Assembly: GCF_022427965.1 (NCBI RefSeq)
Contig: NZ_JAKTTI010000001.1
Span: forward strand, 62,001 to 126,000
Origin: Fredinandcohnia quinoae
GTDB taxonomy: Bacteria > Bacillota > Bacilli > Bacillales > Bacillaceae_L
DNA: 64,000 bases
Direction: 5' to 3'
The notes beneath the pieces were generated by a model, which was not told the DNA's origin, did not search any database, and saw nothing but the letters and a program-made list of their open reading frames with translations. Positions 46,236-56,794 of the stretch are shown in pieces. Positions within the stretch are counted from its first letter, which is position 1. Each line of letters starts with the position of its first letter. The position numbers and the translations under genes were made by a program.

Positions 46236-48311
46236 CTACTTTTGGGTCTCCTCTTTGTAGTCACATTCTGTACACTGTACTTGAATTCCCTTCTTCAACT
46301 TCTTTTCAACAAGAAGATTTTCACATTTTGGACACTTTCTAGCTAACGGTTTATCCCATGATAAGAAATCACAGTCAGGATATCGATCACAACCGTAAAA
46401 TATTCTTCTCTTTTTAGATTTTCTTTCGATAATATTTCCTTTTCCACATTTGTCACATGGAACACCAATTTCTTTTACGATTGGTTTCGTGTTACGACAA
46501 TCAGGAAAATTCGAACATGCCATGAATTTACCATAACGGCCCATCTTAAATACCATTGGATGCCCACAATTATCACAGTCTATGCCTGCAGGCTCATCCT
46601 TTATTTCAACTTCCTTCATTTCTGACTCAGCAAACGTTAATCTTTTTTCAAAATCCTGATAAAATTCATCTATAATTTTAACCCATTCCACTTTTCCCTC
46701 TTCTATTTCATCCAAGCTATTTTCCATTTTAGCTGTAAACTCTACATCAAGAATTTCCGGGAAGAATTCCAACATGAGTTCTAATACAATTTCCCCCAAT
46801 TCAGTTGGAACAAATCTTTTATTATCAAGTGAGACATAACCTCGTTTTTGGATCGTATCTAAAGTTGGAGCATACGTTGACGGTCTTCCTATTCCTAGTT
46901 CCTCTAACATTCTAACTAGGCGTGCTTCAGTGTATCTAGGAGGTGGTTGAGTAAAATGCTGTTTAGGATCAATATCTTTAGATAATATCTTGTCCCCCTC
47001 TTTTAAGTCAGGTAACATTTTCTCCTTTTCTTCTTCGACATCGTCACTTCCCTCAACATACACTTTCATAAAACCAGGGAATTTCACTTTTGAACCTGTT
47101 GCACGAAAAACAACTGGTCCATTCATAAGATCTACACTCATTGTATCCATTATTGCAGATGCCATTTGACTTGCTATAAAACGTTCCCAAATCAACTTGT
47201 ATAAACGTAACTGATCTCGACTTAAAAATTCTTTAACACTGCTCGGTTCTCTATAAATAGATGTTGGACGAATTGCTTCATGGGCATCCTGTGTTTTAGC
47301 ACCCTTTTTTTCTTTTCGTTTCACTTCTGTAACATATTCTTTGCCAAAGGTAGTTCCAATATATTCAGATGCTTCTTGAACAGCAGTTTCAGATATTCGA
47401 GTTGAGTCTGTTCGCATATAGGTTATCAAACCAACAGTTCCATCTTTTCCTATGTTTATTCCTTCATATAATTGCTGGGCAAGCATCATTGTCTTTTTCG
47501 CTCGGAAGTTTAACTTTCTGGCAGCTTCCTGCTGTAATGATGATGTGATGAAAGGAGGTGCTGGATTTCTTTTCCGTTCTTTCTTAGTAACCGAGTGAAC
47601 AGAAAATGTATTACCTTCCAACTTCCGCAGATTTTCTTTAACATCACTCTCATTATTTAAATCAATTTTTTTCCCATTGATACCGTAGAATTGAGCTTCA
47701 AATTGGTTATTTCCTTTTAAGAAATCCCCTTTAATTGTCCAATATTCTTCAGGCTGAAAATCTTGAATTTCATTTTCTCGTTCAATTATTAGCCTAACTG
47801 CAACAGATTGTACTCTTCCAGCACTTAATCCTTTTTTCACCTTTTTCCAAAGTAATGGACTAATATTATAGCCTACTAATCTGTCAAGAATTCGTCTCGC
47901 CTGTTGTGCATCAACCAAATCCATATTAATAGCACGCGGATGTTTAAATGATTCTTTGATAGCATCCTTCGTTATCTCATTAAAAACAACTCTGCAGTCT
48001 GAAGTAACATCTAAGTTCAAACTATGGGCCAAATGCCAGGCAATTGCTTCCCCTTCTCGATCCGGGTCAGCTGCGAGATAGACTTTCTTCGCTTTTTTTG
48101 CTGCAGTTTTTAAATCCTTCAGCACCGGTCCTTTACCACGAATTGTAATATACTTTGGTTCAAACTGGTTATCAACATCTACTCCTGTTTGACTACGTGG
48201 TAAATCTCTAACATGGCCCATTGATGCCTTTACTTTATATTTTTTTCCCAAATATTTTTCAATTGTTTTTGCTTTTGCTGGTGATTCAACAATGACTAAA
48301 AAGTCTGACAT
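46236..48311 (-). CDS. topA: DNA topoisomerase I
   Basis: 691-residue type IA topoisomerase that relaxes negative supercoils. TOPRIM at the N-terminus ([32 protein letters not shown] near 80), catalytic Tyr in [11 protein letters not shown] near 298, and three C-terminal Cys4 zinc ribbons (CDNC...CSNFPDC; CDKC...CDRYPDC; CPKC...CTEC) from about 590. ATG at 48311 with AAGGAGG. Own promoter candidate at 48362-48391. Confidence 0.98.
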   Translation of the reverse strand: MSDFLVIVESPAKAKTIEKYLGKKYKVKASMGHVRDLPRSQTGVDVDNQFEPKYITIRGKGPVLKDLKTAAKKAKKVYLAADPDREGEAIAWHLAHSLNLDVTSDCRVVFNEITKDAIKESFKHPRAINMDLVDAQQARRILDRLVGYNISPLLWKKVKKGLSAGRVQSVAVRLIIERENEIQDFQPEEYWTIKGDFLKGNNQFEAQFYGINGKKIDLNNESDVKENLRKLEGNTFSVHSVTKKERKRNPAPPFITSSLQQEAARKLNFRAKKTMMLAQQLYEGINIGKDGTVGLITYMRTDSTRISETAVQEASEYIGTTFGKEYVTEVKRKEKKGAKTQDAHEAIRPTSIYREPSSVKEFLSRDQLRLYKLIWERFIASQMASAIMDTMSVDLMNGPVVFRATGSKVKFPGFMKVYVEGSDDVEEEKEKMLPDLKEGDKILSKDIDPKQHFTQPPPRYTEARLVRMLEELGIGRPSTYAPTLDTIQKRGYVSLDNKRFVPTELGEIVLELMLEFFPEILDVEFTAKMENSLDEIEEGKVEWVKIIDEFYQDFEKRLTFAESEMKEVEIKDEPAGIDCDNCGHPMVFKMGRYGKFMACSNFPDCRNTKPIVKEIGVPCDKCGKGNIIERKSKKRRIFYGCDRYPDCDFLSWDKPLARKCPKCENLLVEKKLKKGIQVQCTECDYKEETQK

Positions 48312-48361
48312 GAAGTGCTTCCTCCTTAAGAGGTAAAATCGAAATTATTTAAATCCTACCT

Positions 48362-48391
48362 ATTATTAAATATACTTATACAATTTGTCAA
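48362..48391 (-). promoter_or_regulatory. Candidate sigma-A promoter of topA
   Basis: Minus strand: consensus TTGACA (48386-48391), 18-bp spacer, AATAAT (48362-48367). About 50 nt before the topA ATG. Confidence 0.55.
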
Positions 48392-48432
48392 ACAGTATAT
48401 ACATGTTTTTTATTATTCATATTGCAAAAAGC

Positions 48433-49314
48433 TTATATAACATATTCAAATTCTGCTAAAATGTCTTCACTGCTTAAAACTAATTTCGCTCCACTTTGAA
48501 TCAATTTATTAGTACCAATACTGGACTCCTCGAAGATTGAACCAGGAATCGCAAATACTTCTCTACCTTGTTGAATTGCTTGATCAGCTGTAATTAGCGA
48601 ACCACTGCGATCTTTTGCCTCAATTACAATTGTACCAGCGGCTAGTCCACTGATAATTCGATTTCTCATCGGAAATTGCCATTTCTCAGGTTTCATATAT
48701 GGTGGATACTCAGATATAAGTAAATGGTGTTCCTTAATAACTCCAGCAAGTTCACGATTTTCTGGAGGATATATATGATATAATCCACCAGCAATAACCG
48801 CTATCGTTTTTCCTCTATTATGTATCGCTAATTGATGTGCTCTAGTATCTATCCCTTTTGCTAATCCACTACTTACAACCCATTTTTTTCGGATAAGGGG
48901 TGTAAGAACCTTTTCCATACTATGATAGCCATAGCTTGTTGGTGTTCGTGAACCAACAACACTAATTATCTTATTTTCATTTAAAATTGCAGGATTTCCT
49001 AAATAATACAATACCCATGGCGGATCATAGATTTGTTTCAGTCGATATGGATAATGATCATCAAGAATGGTAATCGTCTGGATATTATTCATATTATATT
49101 GTTTTAGCATACTTTGGAATGATTCAGAATGCAAATCATTTAGAAATAATTTTAATTGAGTTTTTGAAATTGGGAGAATTTTTTCGTAGAACCTTGAAGA
49201 GTAATTATATATAGAAGAAAGTATGGGGTCAACCTTTAGAAGACAATAAATCGATTTCCAACCAATTCCTCGACAATGGTGAAGATGTATTAATTTTTCT
49301 CGTAATTTTTCCAT
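48433..49314 (-). CDS. dprA: DNA processing protein DprA (Smf)
   Basis: 293-residue RecA loader for natural transformation. The Rossmann core is clear: SVVGSRTPTSYG (about 110-121), SSGLAKGIDTRAHQLA, VIAGGLYHIYPPENREL and FPMRNRIISGLAAGTIVIEA. ATG at 49314 with AAAGGAG. Slightly compact; a C-terminal winged-helix-like DprA domain is not evident. Lies between sucD's terminator and topA, the standard Bacillus order. Confidence 0.96.
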   Translation of the reverse strand: MEKLREKLIHLHHCRGIGWKSIYCLLKVDPILSSIYNYSSRFYEKILPISKTQLKLFLNDLHSESFQSMLKQYNMNNIQTITILDDHYPYRLKQIYDPPWVLYYLGNPAILNENKIISVVGSRTPTSYGYHSMEKVLTPLIRKKWVVSSGLAKGIDTRAHQLAIHNRGKTIAVIAGGLYHIYPPENRELAGVIKEHHLLISEYPPYMKPEKWQFPMRNRIISGLAAGTIVIEAKDRSGSLITADQAIQQGREVFAIPGSIFEESSIGTNKLIQSGAKLVLSSEDILAEFEYVI

Positions 49315-49344
49315 AAAAAGCTCCTTTTTTGTATGATAAAGAAA

Positions 49345-49366
49345 CAGTCCCTAAAAAAAGGAACTG
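49345..49366 (-). terminator. Terminator after sucD
   Basis: CAGTTCC / GGGACTG stem (one G-U), followed on the minus strand by TTTCTTT; about 17 bp past the sucD stop and 30 bp before dprA. Confidence 0.65.
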
Positions 49367-49382
49367 ATTCTTTAAATAGGAA

Positions 49383-50285
49383 TTAATGAGTCTTACATTT
49401 CTCGAAAAGACCCTGTTCTTTTAAAACGGAAATTAATGTTTCACCCATTACTGAAGGTGTTTCAGCAACCTTAATTCCACACTCATTCATCGTTTTAATT
49501 TTCTCAGCAGCAGTACCTTTACCACCTGAAATTATCGCACCAGCATGGCCCATACGTTTTCCCGGAGGTGCAGTTTGACCACCGATAAATCCTACTACTG
49601 GTTTAGTCATATTTGCTCTTACCCACTCAGCAGCTTCTTCTTCAGCTGTACCACCAATTTCACCAATCATGATGACAGCATATGTTTCTTCATCTTCATT
49701 AAACGCCTTTAGTACATCAATAAAATTTGTCCCATTTACCGGGTCTCCACCAATACCAACAGCTGTTGATTGACCAATTCCAGCTTGAGATAACTGATGT
49801 ACAGCTTCATACGTTAATGTTCCCGAACGTGAAACAACACCAACATGACCTTTTTTATGGATGTAACCAGGCATAATACCGATTTTACACTCTTCTGGAG
49901 TGATAACACCAGGACAGTTAGGTCCTACTAAACGAGTCTTTTTACCCTCCATATAGCGTTTTACTTTTACCATATCAAGCACAGGAATATGCTCTGTAAT
50001 ACAAATAACTAAATCTAATTCCGCATCTACAGCTTCTAAAATAGCATCTGCTGCAAAAGGAGCTGGAACGTAGATAACAGAAGCATTTGCACCAGTAGTA
50101 TCAACAGCTTCCTTAACAGTGTTATATACTGGTACTCCTTCTACTTCACTTCCACCCTTCCCTGGTGAAGTTCCGCCCACAATTTTTGTACCGTATTCAA
50201 GCATTTGTTTTGTATGAAATAACGCGGTTGAACCAGTTATTCCTTGAACAATTACTTTTGTATCTTTATTAATAAAAACACTCAT
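49383..50285 (-). CDS. sucD: Succinyl-CoA synthetase alpha subunit
   Basis: 300-residue CoA-binding subunit. N-terminal CoA motif [28 protein letters not shown] near 120, and the phosphorylated active-site His in [14 protein letters not shown] near 246. With SucC it converts succinyl-CoA to succinate with NTP formation in the TCA cycle. 17 bp after sucC. Confidence 0.98.
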   Translation of the reverse strand: MSVFINKDTKVIVQGITGSTALFHTKQMLEYGTKIVGGTSPGKGGSEVEGVPVYNTVKEAVDTTGANASVIYVPAPFAADAILEAVDAELDLVICITEHIPVLDMVKVKRYMEGKKTRLVGPNCPGVITPEECKIGIMPGYIHKKGHVGVVSRSGTLTYEAVHQLSQAGIGQSTAVGIGGDPVNGTNFIDVLKAFNEDEETYAVIMIGEIGGTAEEEAAEWVRANMTKPVVGFIGGQTAPPGKRMGHAGAIISGGKGTAAEKIKTMNECGIKVAETPSVMGETLISVLKEQGLFEKCKTH

Positions 50286-50302
50286 GTTTGTCCCCTGCCT
50301 TT

Positions 50303-51463
50303 CTATCCTACTAGTGATACGATTTTTTGTGCACCATCTGCCATTGATTCAGCAGCAGTTATATTAAGGCCCGACTCTTTTAGAATCTTTTTACCTAGGT
50401 CTACATTTGTTCCTTCAAGACGTACAACTAGTGGGATTTCTAATCCAACTTGTTTAGTAGCCGTTACAACACCTTCAGCGATTACATCACATTTCATTAT
50501 TCCACCAAAGATATTTACGAAAATACCTTTAACATTTTTATCAGAAAGTATGATTTTGAATGCCTCAGTAACTTTTTCAGCTGTAGCACCGCCCCCAACA
50601 TCAAGGAAGTTAGCCGGATCACCGCCATAATGGTTAATAATATCCATTGTAGACATTGCAAGACCTGCTCCATTAACCATACAACCGATGTTTCCATCTA
50701 ATGAAATATAGCTAAGATCGTATTTAGAAGCTTCAATTTCTTTTGGATCCTCTTCATCTAGATCACGATACTCAAGAACATCCTTCTGACGGAATAGTGC
50801 ATTATCATCGAAGTTTAATTTTGCATCAAGCGCCATTACATTTCCATCACCAGTAACAACTAACGGATTAATTTCGGCAATAGAGCAATCCTTTTCAACA
50901 AATGCAGTATATAAAGCGGTCATGAATTTAACTGCTTTATTAACTAATTCCTTTGGAATATTGATATTGAAAGCAATTCGACGAGCTTGGTACGCTTGCA
51001 GTCCAACTACTGGATCAATATATTCCTTAAAGATTTTCTCAGGTGTTTTTTCTGCAACCTCTTCGATTTCAGTTCCACCTTCTTCTGATGCCATTAATAC
51101 AACTCGTGAAGTCGCACGATCAAGTACAAGTCCGATATAATATTCTTTCTTGATATCGCAGCCTTCTTCAATTAATAAACGTTTTACTTCTTTTCCTTCT
51201 GGACCAGTTTGATGTGTGACAAGTGTTTTACCAAGAATTTCGCTAGCATAACCACGTACTTCATCAAGATTTTTGGCAACCTTTACACCACCAGCTTTTC
51301 CACGACCACCTGCATGAATTTGCGCTTTAACAACACAAACTGCAGTTCCCAGTTCTTTAGCAGCCTCTACAGCTTCATCAACTGTAAATGCAACCTTACC
51401 ATTTGGAACTGCTACCCCATATTTCCTGAGGATTTCTTTCCCCTGATACTCATGGATATTCAT
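50303..51463 (-). CDS. sucC: Succinyl-CoA synthetase beta subunit
   Basis: 386-residue nucleotide-binding subunit. N-terminal ATP-grasp ([32 protein letters not shown] near 46-60), and C-terminal [14 protein letters not shown] and [15 protein letters not shown] at 51463 with GGAGG. Promoter and a CcpA-type site candidate lie upstream (51591-51633). Confidence 0.98.
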   Translation of the reverse strand: MNIHEYQGKEILRKYGVAVPNGKVAFTVDEAVEAAKELGTAVCVVKAQIHAGGRGKAGGVKVAKNLDEVRGYASEILGKTLVTHQTGPEGKEVKRLLIEEGCDIKKEYYIGLVLDRATSRVVLMASEEGGTEIEEVAEKTPEKIFKEYIDPVVGLQAYQARRIAFNINIPKELVNKAVKFMTALYTAFVEKDCSIAEINPLVVTGDGNVMALDAKLNFDDNALFRQKDVLEYRDLDEEDPKEIEASKYDLSYISLDGNIGCMVNGAGLAMSTMDIINHYGGDPANFLDVGGGATAEKVTEAFKIILSDKNVKGIFVNIFGGIMKCDVIAEGVVTATKQVGLEIPLVVRLEGTNVDLGKKILKESGLNITAAESMADGAQKIVSLVG

Positions 51464-51590
51464 TTCCCATCCTCCATTCTTATGTAAAAAAAGTAATGAT
51501 AACTTTGTCAGTCCAAATGCTATTATACATTTTCTCCTGGCAAATTTCTAATTACAGTCAGAATTAATTATAAAATTCTAATTTAAAAAA

Positions 51591-51606
51591 TAGACTGCGC
51601 TTTCAT
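51591..51606 (-). promoter_or_regulatory. Candidate cre (CcpA) site at the sucC start
   Basis: Minus strand ATGAAAGCGCAGTCTA against cre consensus WTGNAARCGNWWWCAW: the left half ATGAAAGCG fits fully, and the right half has two mismatches. It overlaps the -10 end and predicted start of the sucC promoter, the place where CcpA would repress. Confidence 0.4.
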
Positions 51607-51633
51607 TTTATAAGATGAAATAGTGATTGTCTA
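51605..51633 (-). promoter_or_regulatory. Candidate sigma-A promoter of sucCD
   Basis: Minus strand: TAGACA (51628-51633), 17-bp spacer, TAAAAT (51605-51610). It leaves a leader of about 135 nt. A second TATAAT lies nearer the gene but lacks a good -35. The rest of the 242-bp ylqH-sucC gap shows nothing else. Confidence 0.5.
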
Positions 51634-51705
51634 CCATTTAGCAAAAATAGTAGAATAGTTTTTTTAAAAATAGATTGAGTAATGAATTATTATACTCAAA
51701 AAGTA

Positions 51706-51993
51706 TTATTCCTCATTGATTGACACCTTTTGATCAATCTTATAGATAAATGCAAATATTTCAGCCACAGCTAAATATAAATCTTCTGGAATACTTTCGT
51801 TGATTTCTAACTTACTTAACAACTCTACTAAATTAGTATCAACTTGCACAGGAATATTATTAGCAATTGCTGTTTCAATAAGATTCTCTGCTACAATACC
51901 GTTTCCTTTTGCAATAATTTTTGGTGCTGAGTGAATTTTTTCATCATATGACAATGCAACAGCTTTACTTTTTTTATTCAGATTTTTACTCAT
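51706..51993 (-). CDS. ylqH: FlhB C-terminal-like protein (YlqH)
   Basis: 95 residues resembling only the cytoplasmic domain of FlhB: AVALSYDEKIHSAPKIIAKG, then ENLIETAIANNIPVQVD and DLYLAVAEIFAFIYK. No membrane helices. The NPTH cleavage motif is absent; the equivalent place starts at the second half (after cleavage). It overlaps ylqG by 4 bp. The pair repeats, outside the fla/che operon, the FliK-FlhB relationship. Role not established. Confidence 0.88.
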   Translation of the reverse strand: MSKNLNKKSKAVALSYDEKIHSAPKIIAKGNGIVAENLIETAIANNIPVQVDTNLVELLSKLEINESIPEDLYLAVAEIFAFIYKIDQKVSINEE

Positions 51994-52592
51994 ATCTTAA
52001 TGTCCACCCCATTATTTTGGCCAGATCCTTTTTGAGTATCCTTCTGGGATTGCTGTTCATCATTTGGATTGATTACTTTAACAGAGGCAAGGCTAAACTG
52101 AAGCTTTGCTAAGTTTTCCTTTATTGTTGGTTTTAATTCCTCAATCAAATTGTCAATACCTACTGTATGATTAAAAATAGTAATTGTCACAATTCTATTT
52201 TGGACTTTTACATCCAACACAGTTTCTCTTATTTCTTTTAAATCCAAATAAAATAGTATTTGACAGTAATCAGGGTTTATTTTTTCATCATTGTCCTTTT
52301 TACCATTCCACTGAACAGTTGCCCTATTGAATGGGAACCCTACTAATTGTGGAAATTGCATACTAATTTGTTGAAGCTGACTTGATTCACTCTGATTAAA
52401 TTGAATTTGGTCTACCTGTGAGAACAAAGGATTTGTTTTACTCATATTTTTTTGATTCATAGAAAATTTCATCAGAGAAACCATTTCCTGCTCGAGATTT
52501 TTTTCAAGCTTGTTAGCGTGTTTTGCTTCAATATGTAAATCGTGAGTATTCATATTTCGTAAAAAGGATTGGAGAAGATTTATTGGTAACAT
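51990..52592 (-). CDS. ylqG: FliK-C-like protein (YlqG position)
   Basis: 200 residues; the YlqG locus of B. subtilis encodes a much longer protein as I recall, so this one looks short. The C-terminal half resembles the FliK hook-length domain: FYLDLKEIRETVLDVKVQNR then VTITIFNHTVGIDNLIEELKP, LKFSL-like end. The N-terminal 90 residues are low-complexity Q/S/N-rich. ATG at 52592 with AAGGGG. Coupled to ylqH by a 4-bp overlap. Confidence 0.7.
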   Translation of the reverse strand: MLPINLLQSFLRNMNTHDLHIEAKHANKLEKNLEQEMVSLMKFSMNQKNMSKTNPLFSQVDQIQFNQSESSQLQQISMQFPQLVGFPFNRATVQWNGKKDNDEKINPDYCQILFYLDLKEIRETVLDVKVQNRIVTITIFNHTVGIDNLIEELKPTIKENLAKLQFSLASVKVINPNDEQQSQKDTQKGSGQNNGVDIKI

Positions 52593-52597
52593 GCTTT

Positions 52598-53380
52598 CTA
52601 CCCCTTATCATTATTGATTAATTCTCGGATAGGTGAGAAGGATTTACGATGCTCTTTCGTAATTCCATATTTCTGTAGTGCCTCCATGTGTATAGCTGTA
52701 CCATAACCCATATTTCTTTCAAAACCATATTGTGGATATTCTTCCCCTAATCTCTTCATTAGGCGATCTCTCGTTACCTTAGCGATAATTGAGGCTGCGG
52801 CAATTGAGTTTGACTTTTCATCCCCTTTTATGATGGACGATTGTGGTATCTGTATTGGGATTTCCATTGCATCTACCAATAAGAGATCCGGCTTAAGTGC
52901 CATTCCCATTACCGCCTTTTTCATTGCCTGTTTTGTAGCTTGATATATATTAACCTCGTCAATCATTTGAGGAGTAATAATTCCTACCCCTATTGAGAGT
53001 GCACCATTCATAATTTGTTCAAATAATTCTTCTCTCTTCGTTTCAGTTAGCTTTTTTGAATCATTCAAACCAGGCAAAAAAATATTTTGTGGTAAGATTA
53101 CTGCCGCTGCTACGACTGGTCCTGCAAGTGGACCACGCCCAACTTCATCTACACCCGCAATATACTTGATTCCTTTATTATAAAGGGAATTTTCATATGT
53201 CATCATTTCAAAAAAACGATCTTTTAATTTTCTTTCTTTTTCTTTTCTTTTCTGCCACCGCTGTAGTAATGCCTGAACTCCTTTACGTTCATCCTTTTTG
53301 CAATTTATAATAAATTCATGATTTTCATCTTCAATTGATTTTATTATTTTTTCAATTTCATTAATTGGTAATTGCGACAT
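52598..53380 (-). CDS. rnhB: Ribonuclease HII
   Basis: 260-residue RNase HII, which removes ribonucleotides from DNA. Catalytic Asp/Glu in [15 protein letters not shown] near residue 77, and [10 protein letters not shown] and [17 protein letters not shown]. An N-terminal basic extension of about 70 residues (domain with [10 protein letters not shown]) precedes the core, as in Bacillus RnhB. ATG at 53380 with GAGGG. Confidence 0.97.
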   Translation of the reverse strand: MSQLPINEIEKIIKSIEDENHEFIINCKKDERKGVQALLQRWQKRKEKERKLKDRFFEMMTYENSLYNKGIKYIAGVDEVGRGPLAGPVVAAAVILPQNIFLPGLNDSKKLTETKREELFEQIMNGALSIGVGIITPQMIDEVNIYQATKQAMKKAVMGMALKPDLLLVDAMEIPIQIPQSSIIKGDEKSNSIAAASIIAKVTRDRLMKRLGEEYPQYGFERNMGYGTAIHMEALQKYGITKEHRKSFSPIRELINNDKG

Positions 53381-53438
53381 AATTTCTCACCCTCAAAATG
53401 TATATATCTTTTTTATCGACATTTTCACCAAAAATTAA

Positions 53439-53459
53439 AGGCCCGCATTTAGCGAGCCT
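53439..53459 (-). terminator. Terminator after rbgA
   Basis: AGGCTCGC / GCGGGCCT stem (one G-U, 5-nt loop) followed by TTAATTTTT on the minus strand; about 25 bp past the rbgA stop. Confidence 0.75.
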
Positions 53460-53483
53460 AGTTATATTTGATAAATAAAGTTT

Positions 53484-54326
53484 TTAAGGTCTTTCAAATG
53501 TAATTTTCCCAAGATTTTCAGAACGAATGTCTCGTATGACTAGTTCTGCAACCTTATCATAGTCTGTCATTCCACCGGGCATCATACAACCTCTTCTCTT
53601 CCCGATTTCATCAAATAGTGGTACTATTTCGGATGGAATCTCTTCAAGTTGATATCGTTCCTTCAAACTTAAAGGATAATTTTCTTTTAAAAAGGATAAA
53701 GCATATACTGCAATGTCTTGCAAATTTAAGATTGTATCCTTAATTGCGCCCGTTGTAGCTAATTTAAGTCCAACTGATTGATCCTCAAATTTTGGCCATA
53801 AAATTCCTGGCGTATCAAGAAGCTCTAATTCCTTACCAACTTTTATCCATTGCTGTGCTTTTGTAACCCCTGGCCGATCCCCTGTTTGAGCAATTTTTTT
53901 CTTTGCAAGTCGATTAATCAAAGTAGATTTTCCAACATTGGGAATCCCAACAATTAATGCTCGAATCGCACGTGGACGTATTCCTCTAGCGGTCATTTTA
54001 TCAAATTTATCTTTTAAAATGAGGTTTGCTTCAGCTACTATTTGCTTCATACCTACCCCTGCGTGAGAATCGATTGCTAATGCAGGTATGTCATTTTCTG
54101 CAAAATATGAAATCCATTCTTTTGTACGTTTTGGATCTGCCATATCTGCTTTATTAAGTAGTACTAGCCTTGGTTTATTTTTAATAATCTCGTCAATCAT
54201 AGGATTTCTTGAAGATAATGGAATTCTCGCATCAACAAGCTCAAATACAATATCAATTAATTTTAGTTTTTCAGTTACTTGCCTTCTTGCTTTTGCCATA
54301 TGGCCAGGAAACCATTGAATAGTCAA
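53484..54326 (-). CDS. rbgA: 50S ribosome assembly GTPase RbgA (YlqF)
   Basis: About 280-residue circularly permuted GTPase: the G4 motif NKADMAD (about 58-64) comes before the G1 motif GIPNVGKST (about 127-135) and G3 DTPG. Needed for late 50S maturation. Starts [17 protein letters not shown] when TTG 54326 is taken; GGTG lies about 6 nt upstream. A longer in-frame start at 54338 leaves no SD. It follows the signal peptidase gene by 34 bp. Confidence 0.96.
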   Translation of the reverse strand: MTIQWFPGHMAKARRQVTEKLKLIDIVFELVDARIPLSSRNPMIDEIIKNKPRLVLLNKADMADPKRTKEWISYFAENDIPALAIDSHAGVGMKQIVAEANLILKDKFDKMTARGIRPRAIRALIVGIPNVGKSTLINRLAKKKIAQTGDRPGVTKAQQWIKVGKELELLDTPGILWPKFEDQSVGLKLATTGAIKDTILNLQDIAVYALSFLKENYPLSLKERYQLEEIPSEIVPLFDEIGKRRGCMMPGGMTDYDKVAELVIRDIRSENLGKITFERP

Positions 54327-54360
54327 AATTTTCACCAACTTACTTTTCGTTTACATTACT

Positions 54361-54894
54361 TTATTCTACTAATCCAAAATCAGATAACGGCCAATAGATT
54401 AGATTTGTTTCTCCTAACACCTCATCAATAGGAACAGGACCGATATGACGGCTATCTTTACTATTGCGGCGATTATCCCCCATTACAAATAAATACCCCT
54501 CTGGAACTTCTTCAAAAACAAATGAGTCTGTTAGAGGCCCATCTATTAACCCTTTCTTATATTCATCAAGATATGATTCTTCATATTGCTTACCATTTAC
54601 ATATAAAATATCATCCTTATATTCAATTCTGTCACCCGGTAGTCCAATTATCCGTTTAATATAATCCTTTTCTACCGTTGCATGGAATACAACAATATCA
54701 AACCGCTTCGGTTTCCCTATCTTATATCCAATTTTATTAACGATCATACGGTCTTGATGATGCAAGGTAGGCATCATAGATTGTCCATCTACTACAATCG
54801 GTGCAAAGAAAAAGTAACGGATAACTGCTGCTAAAATAACTGCTATTGCTAATGCTTTTAACCATTCCCAAACTTCATTTTTTCTTTTAGCCAT
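54361..54894 (-). CDS. lepB: Type I signal peptidase (SipS/LepB family)
   Basis: 177-residue membrane-anchored protease that removes signal peptides. One N-terminal helix (about 12-30), catalytic Ser39 in GQSMMPTL, and catalytic Lys80 in DYIKRIIGLPGD. MGDNRRNSKDSRHIGP carries the conserved SGNxxDSR-type region. B. subtilis lacks a sip gene at this place, but other Bacillaceae have one between rplS and rbgA. ATG at 54894 with GGAGGAG upstream. Confidence 0.95.
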   Translation of the reverse strand: MAKRKNEVWEWLKALAIAVILAAVIRYFFFAPIVVDGQSMMPTLHHQDRMIVNKIGYKIGKPKRFDIVVFHATVEKDYIKRIIGLPGDRIEYKDDILYVNGKQYEESYLDEYKKGLIDGPLTDSFVFEEVPEGYLFVMGDNRRNSKDSRHIGPVPIDEVLGETNLIYWPLSDFGLVE

Positions 54895-55010
54895 CTTTTC
54901 TCCTCCACCCGACTCTAACTATATAAGCATTTGGTCCTACTCTATTATTTACACTCTTAATATATTATGTATTTTTCCATATTATATTTATTTATTTCCA
55001 ATAATGTAAA

Positions 55011-55037
55011 AGGAGCTTGTTACGAATACAAGCTCCT
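55011..55037 (-). terminator. Terminator after rplS
   Basis: AGGAGCTTGT / ACAAGCTCCT, 10-bp perfect stem with a 7-nt loop, followed by TTTA on the minus strand; about 10 bp past the rplS stop. Confidence 0.8.
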
Positions 55038-55046
55038 CTACTTTTA

Positions 55047-55391
55047 TTATCGAATTTCTTTAATACGTGCTTTTTTACCACGAAGTTCACGTAGGTAGTA
55101 TAATTTTGCACGGCGAACTTTACCGCGACGTACTACTTCTAACTTCGCAATTTTAGGTGTATGCACAGGGAATGTACGCTCAACACCAACACCGTAAGAA
55201 ACTTTTCTTACTGTGAATGTTTCACTAATTCCGCCACCACGACGCTTAATCACAACACCTTCATAAACCTGGATACGTTCACGAGTTCCCTCGATAACTT
55301 TAACATGTACACGTACAGTGTCACCAGGACGGAAACTAGGAAGGTCAGTTTTTAATTGTTCTTTTGTGATTTCTTCAATTAATTGTTGCAT
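55047..55391 (-). CDS. rplS: 50S ribosomal protein L19
   Basis: About 114 residues, nearly full-length match to Bacillus L19 ([20 protein letters not shown] ... [17 protein letters not shown]). The ATG at 55391 is chosen by that match; AAGGAG lies about 12 nt upstream. The upstream TTG at 55412 would add seven residues with no SD. Preceded by its own promoter and an L19-leader-like UTR. Confidence 0.98.
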   Translation of the reverse strand: MQQLIEEITKEQLKTDLPSFRPGDTVRVHVKVIEGTRERIQVYEGVVIKRRGGGISETFTVRKVSYGVGVERTFPVHTPKIAKLEVVRRGKVRRAKLYYLRELRGKKARIKEIR

Positions 55392-55489
55392 CGTCTTTTC
55401 AACTCCTTCCAACAGATGCTCTTATCAATCTTAATTGCAGCGGAACATCTTAATACTGACATACGACATAGAATAATGCATAAGTCACA
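55392..55489 (-). promoter_or_regulatory. L19 ribosomal-protein leader candidate
   Basis: About 98 nt between the predicted start and rplS. It contains AGATG...CATCT pairing around a loop with CCGCTGC and a TGATAAGAG segment, right before AAGGAG. L19 leaders are known upstream of rplS in B. subtilis and relatives; the position matches. Secondary structure judged by eye. Confidence 0.5.
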
Positions 55490-55495
55490 AAAAGT

Positions 55496-55524
55496 ATATT
55501 ATCATAAATTACTAGCAGTTGCAA
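55496..55524 (-). promoter_or_regulatory. Sigma-A promoter of rplS with extended -10
   Basis: Minus strand: TTGCAA (55519-55524), 17-bp spacer, TGATAATAT with -10 TAATAT (55496-55501). It lies just after the trmD stop. Confidence 0.7.
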
Positions 55525-55527
55525 TAG

Positions 55528-56265
55528 CTATATATTTTCTGCTTCAAATTCTTTTATCCACTTTTTTTGTTGATCTGATAGTTTTATTTTATCTAACATA
55601 TCAGGCCTACGCTTAAGAGTTCTTCTTAGGGATTCCTTTTCCCGCCATAGATCAATATTTTTGTGATTTCCAGATAGAAGCACCTCTGGTACATCCAAGC
55701 CATTAAAATTGGCAGGTCTTGTATAATGTGGATGTTCAAGCAGCCCACTGCTATGTGAATCTTTCACAGGCGAATCTTCATTTCCCAATACCCCTGGCAA
55801 AAGCCTTACGACACTGTCTGTAATAACCATTGCTGCTAATTCTCCACCTGTTAATACGTAATCTCCAATCGAAATTTCATCGGTGATTAGATGTTCCCTT
55901 ATCCGCTCGTCATACCCTTCATAATGACCACAAATAAAAATAAGATGATCCTCAGCAGCTAATTCCTCGGCTTTTTCTTGTGTAAACGTGGCACCTTGTG
56001 GACACATAAGGATAATTCTTGGCTTTTTTATTTTTTCTTTGGTAAGATCATCGACTGCAGCAAAAATTGGTTGTGGCATAAGCACCATTCCTGCTCCGCC
56101 ACCGTATGGGTAATCATCGACCTTAAGATGCTTGTTATCAGCGTATTTACGAAAATCAATTACATTAAAGGTAACTTTAACCTTCTCCTGTGCTTTTTTC
56201 ATGATTGATTCACCTAATACACCTGAGAACATATCAGGAAATAGAGTTAAAATATCAATTTTCAT
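55528..56265 (-). CDS. trmD: tRNA (guanine37-N1)-methyltransferase
   Basis: 245-residue SPOUT methyltransferase making m1G37. The SAM-binding trefoil knot is seen in [14 protein letters not shown] (about 110-123) and [31 protein letters not shown] is another landmark. ATG at 56265 with GGAAGG upstream; 2 bp after rimM, the usual coupled pair. Confidence 0.98.
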   Translation of the reverse strand: MKIDILTLFPDMFSGVLGESIMKKAQEKVKVTFNVIDFRKYADNKHLKVDDYPYGGGAGMVLMPQPIFAAVDDLTKEKIKKPRIILMCPQGATFTQEKAEELAAEDHLIFICGHYEGYDERIREHLITDEISIGDYVLTGGELAAMVITDSVVRLLPGVLGNEDSPVKDSHSSGLLEHPHYTRPANFNGLDVPEVLLSGNHKNIDLWREKESLRRTLKRRPDMLDKIKLSDQQKKWIKEFEAENI

Positions 56266-56267
56266 TA

Positions 56268-56780
56268 TTATAAAAGTCCTTCCATAAGATGAATTTTGAT
56301 CTTCTTCTCCTTAATGTTAATTTCTTTAACAATATCATCAATGTATGGGATTAAAATTTCCTTTGCTCTTGTTCCTTTAACAACCCACACATCATTCGCT
56401 CCAGGTGTTAAAATTTCTTTAATAACTCCTATTTCTTCCCCTGATTCACTTATTACTTGGCAGCCTATTATTTCATGAAAATAAAATTCGTCCTCACCTA
56501 ATTCAGTTAATTGACTCTCAGGTACTTTCAAAAGTGCACCTTTAAGAGGCTCTACATCATTCACATTTTCATAACCCTCAAAAGTAAGTAAATCAAACTG
56601 CTTATGTAATCGATGAGATTTCACGACTACCTCTATTGGATCCTTTTCTGGGATAAAGACAAATAAACGATTACCAATCTGATATCGTTCCTCTGGAAAG
56701 TCAGTTCTTGAGATAATTCGAACCTCACCTCTGATTCCATGTGTATTCACAATTTTTCCGACATTAAACCATTTCTCCAT
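56268..56780 (-). CDS. rimM: 16S rRNA processing protein RimM
   Basis: About 170 residues: N-terminal beta barrel ([20 protein letters not shown]) and C-terminal PRC domain ([18 protein letters not shown], then [15 protein letters not shown]). Assists 30S assembly around S19. ATG at 56780 with GAGGTG upstream; an earlier GTG lies inside the SD region. 14 bp after ylqD. Confidence 0.97.
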   Translation of the reverse strand: MEKWFNVGKIVNTHGIRGEVRIISRTDFPEERYQIGNRLFVFIPEKDPIEVVVKSHRLHKQFDLLTFEGYENVNDVEPLKGALLKVPESQLTELGEDEFYFHEIIGCQVISESGEEIGVIKEILTPGANDVWVVKGTRAKEILIPYIDDIVKEINIKEKKIKIHLMEGLL

Positions 56781-56794
56781 GTATAAAATCACCT

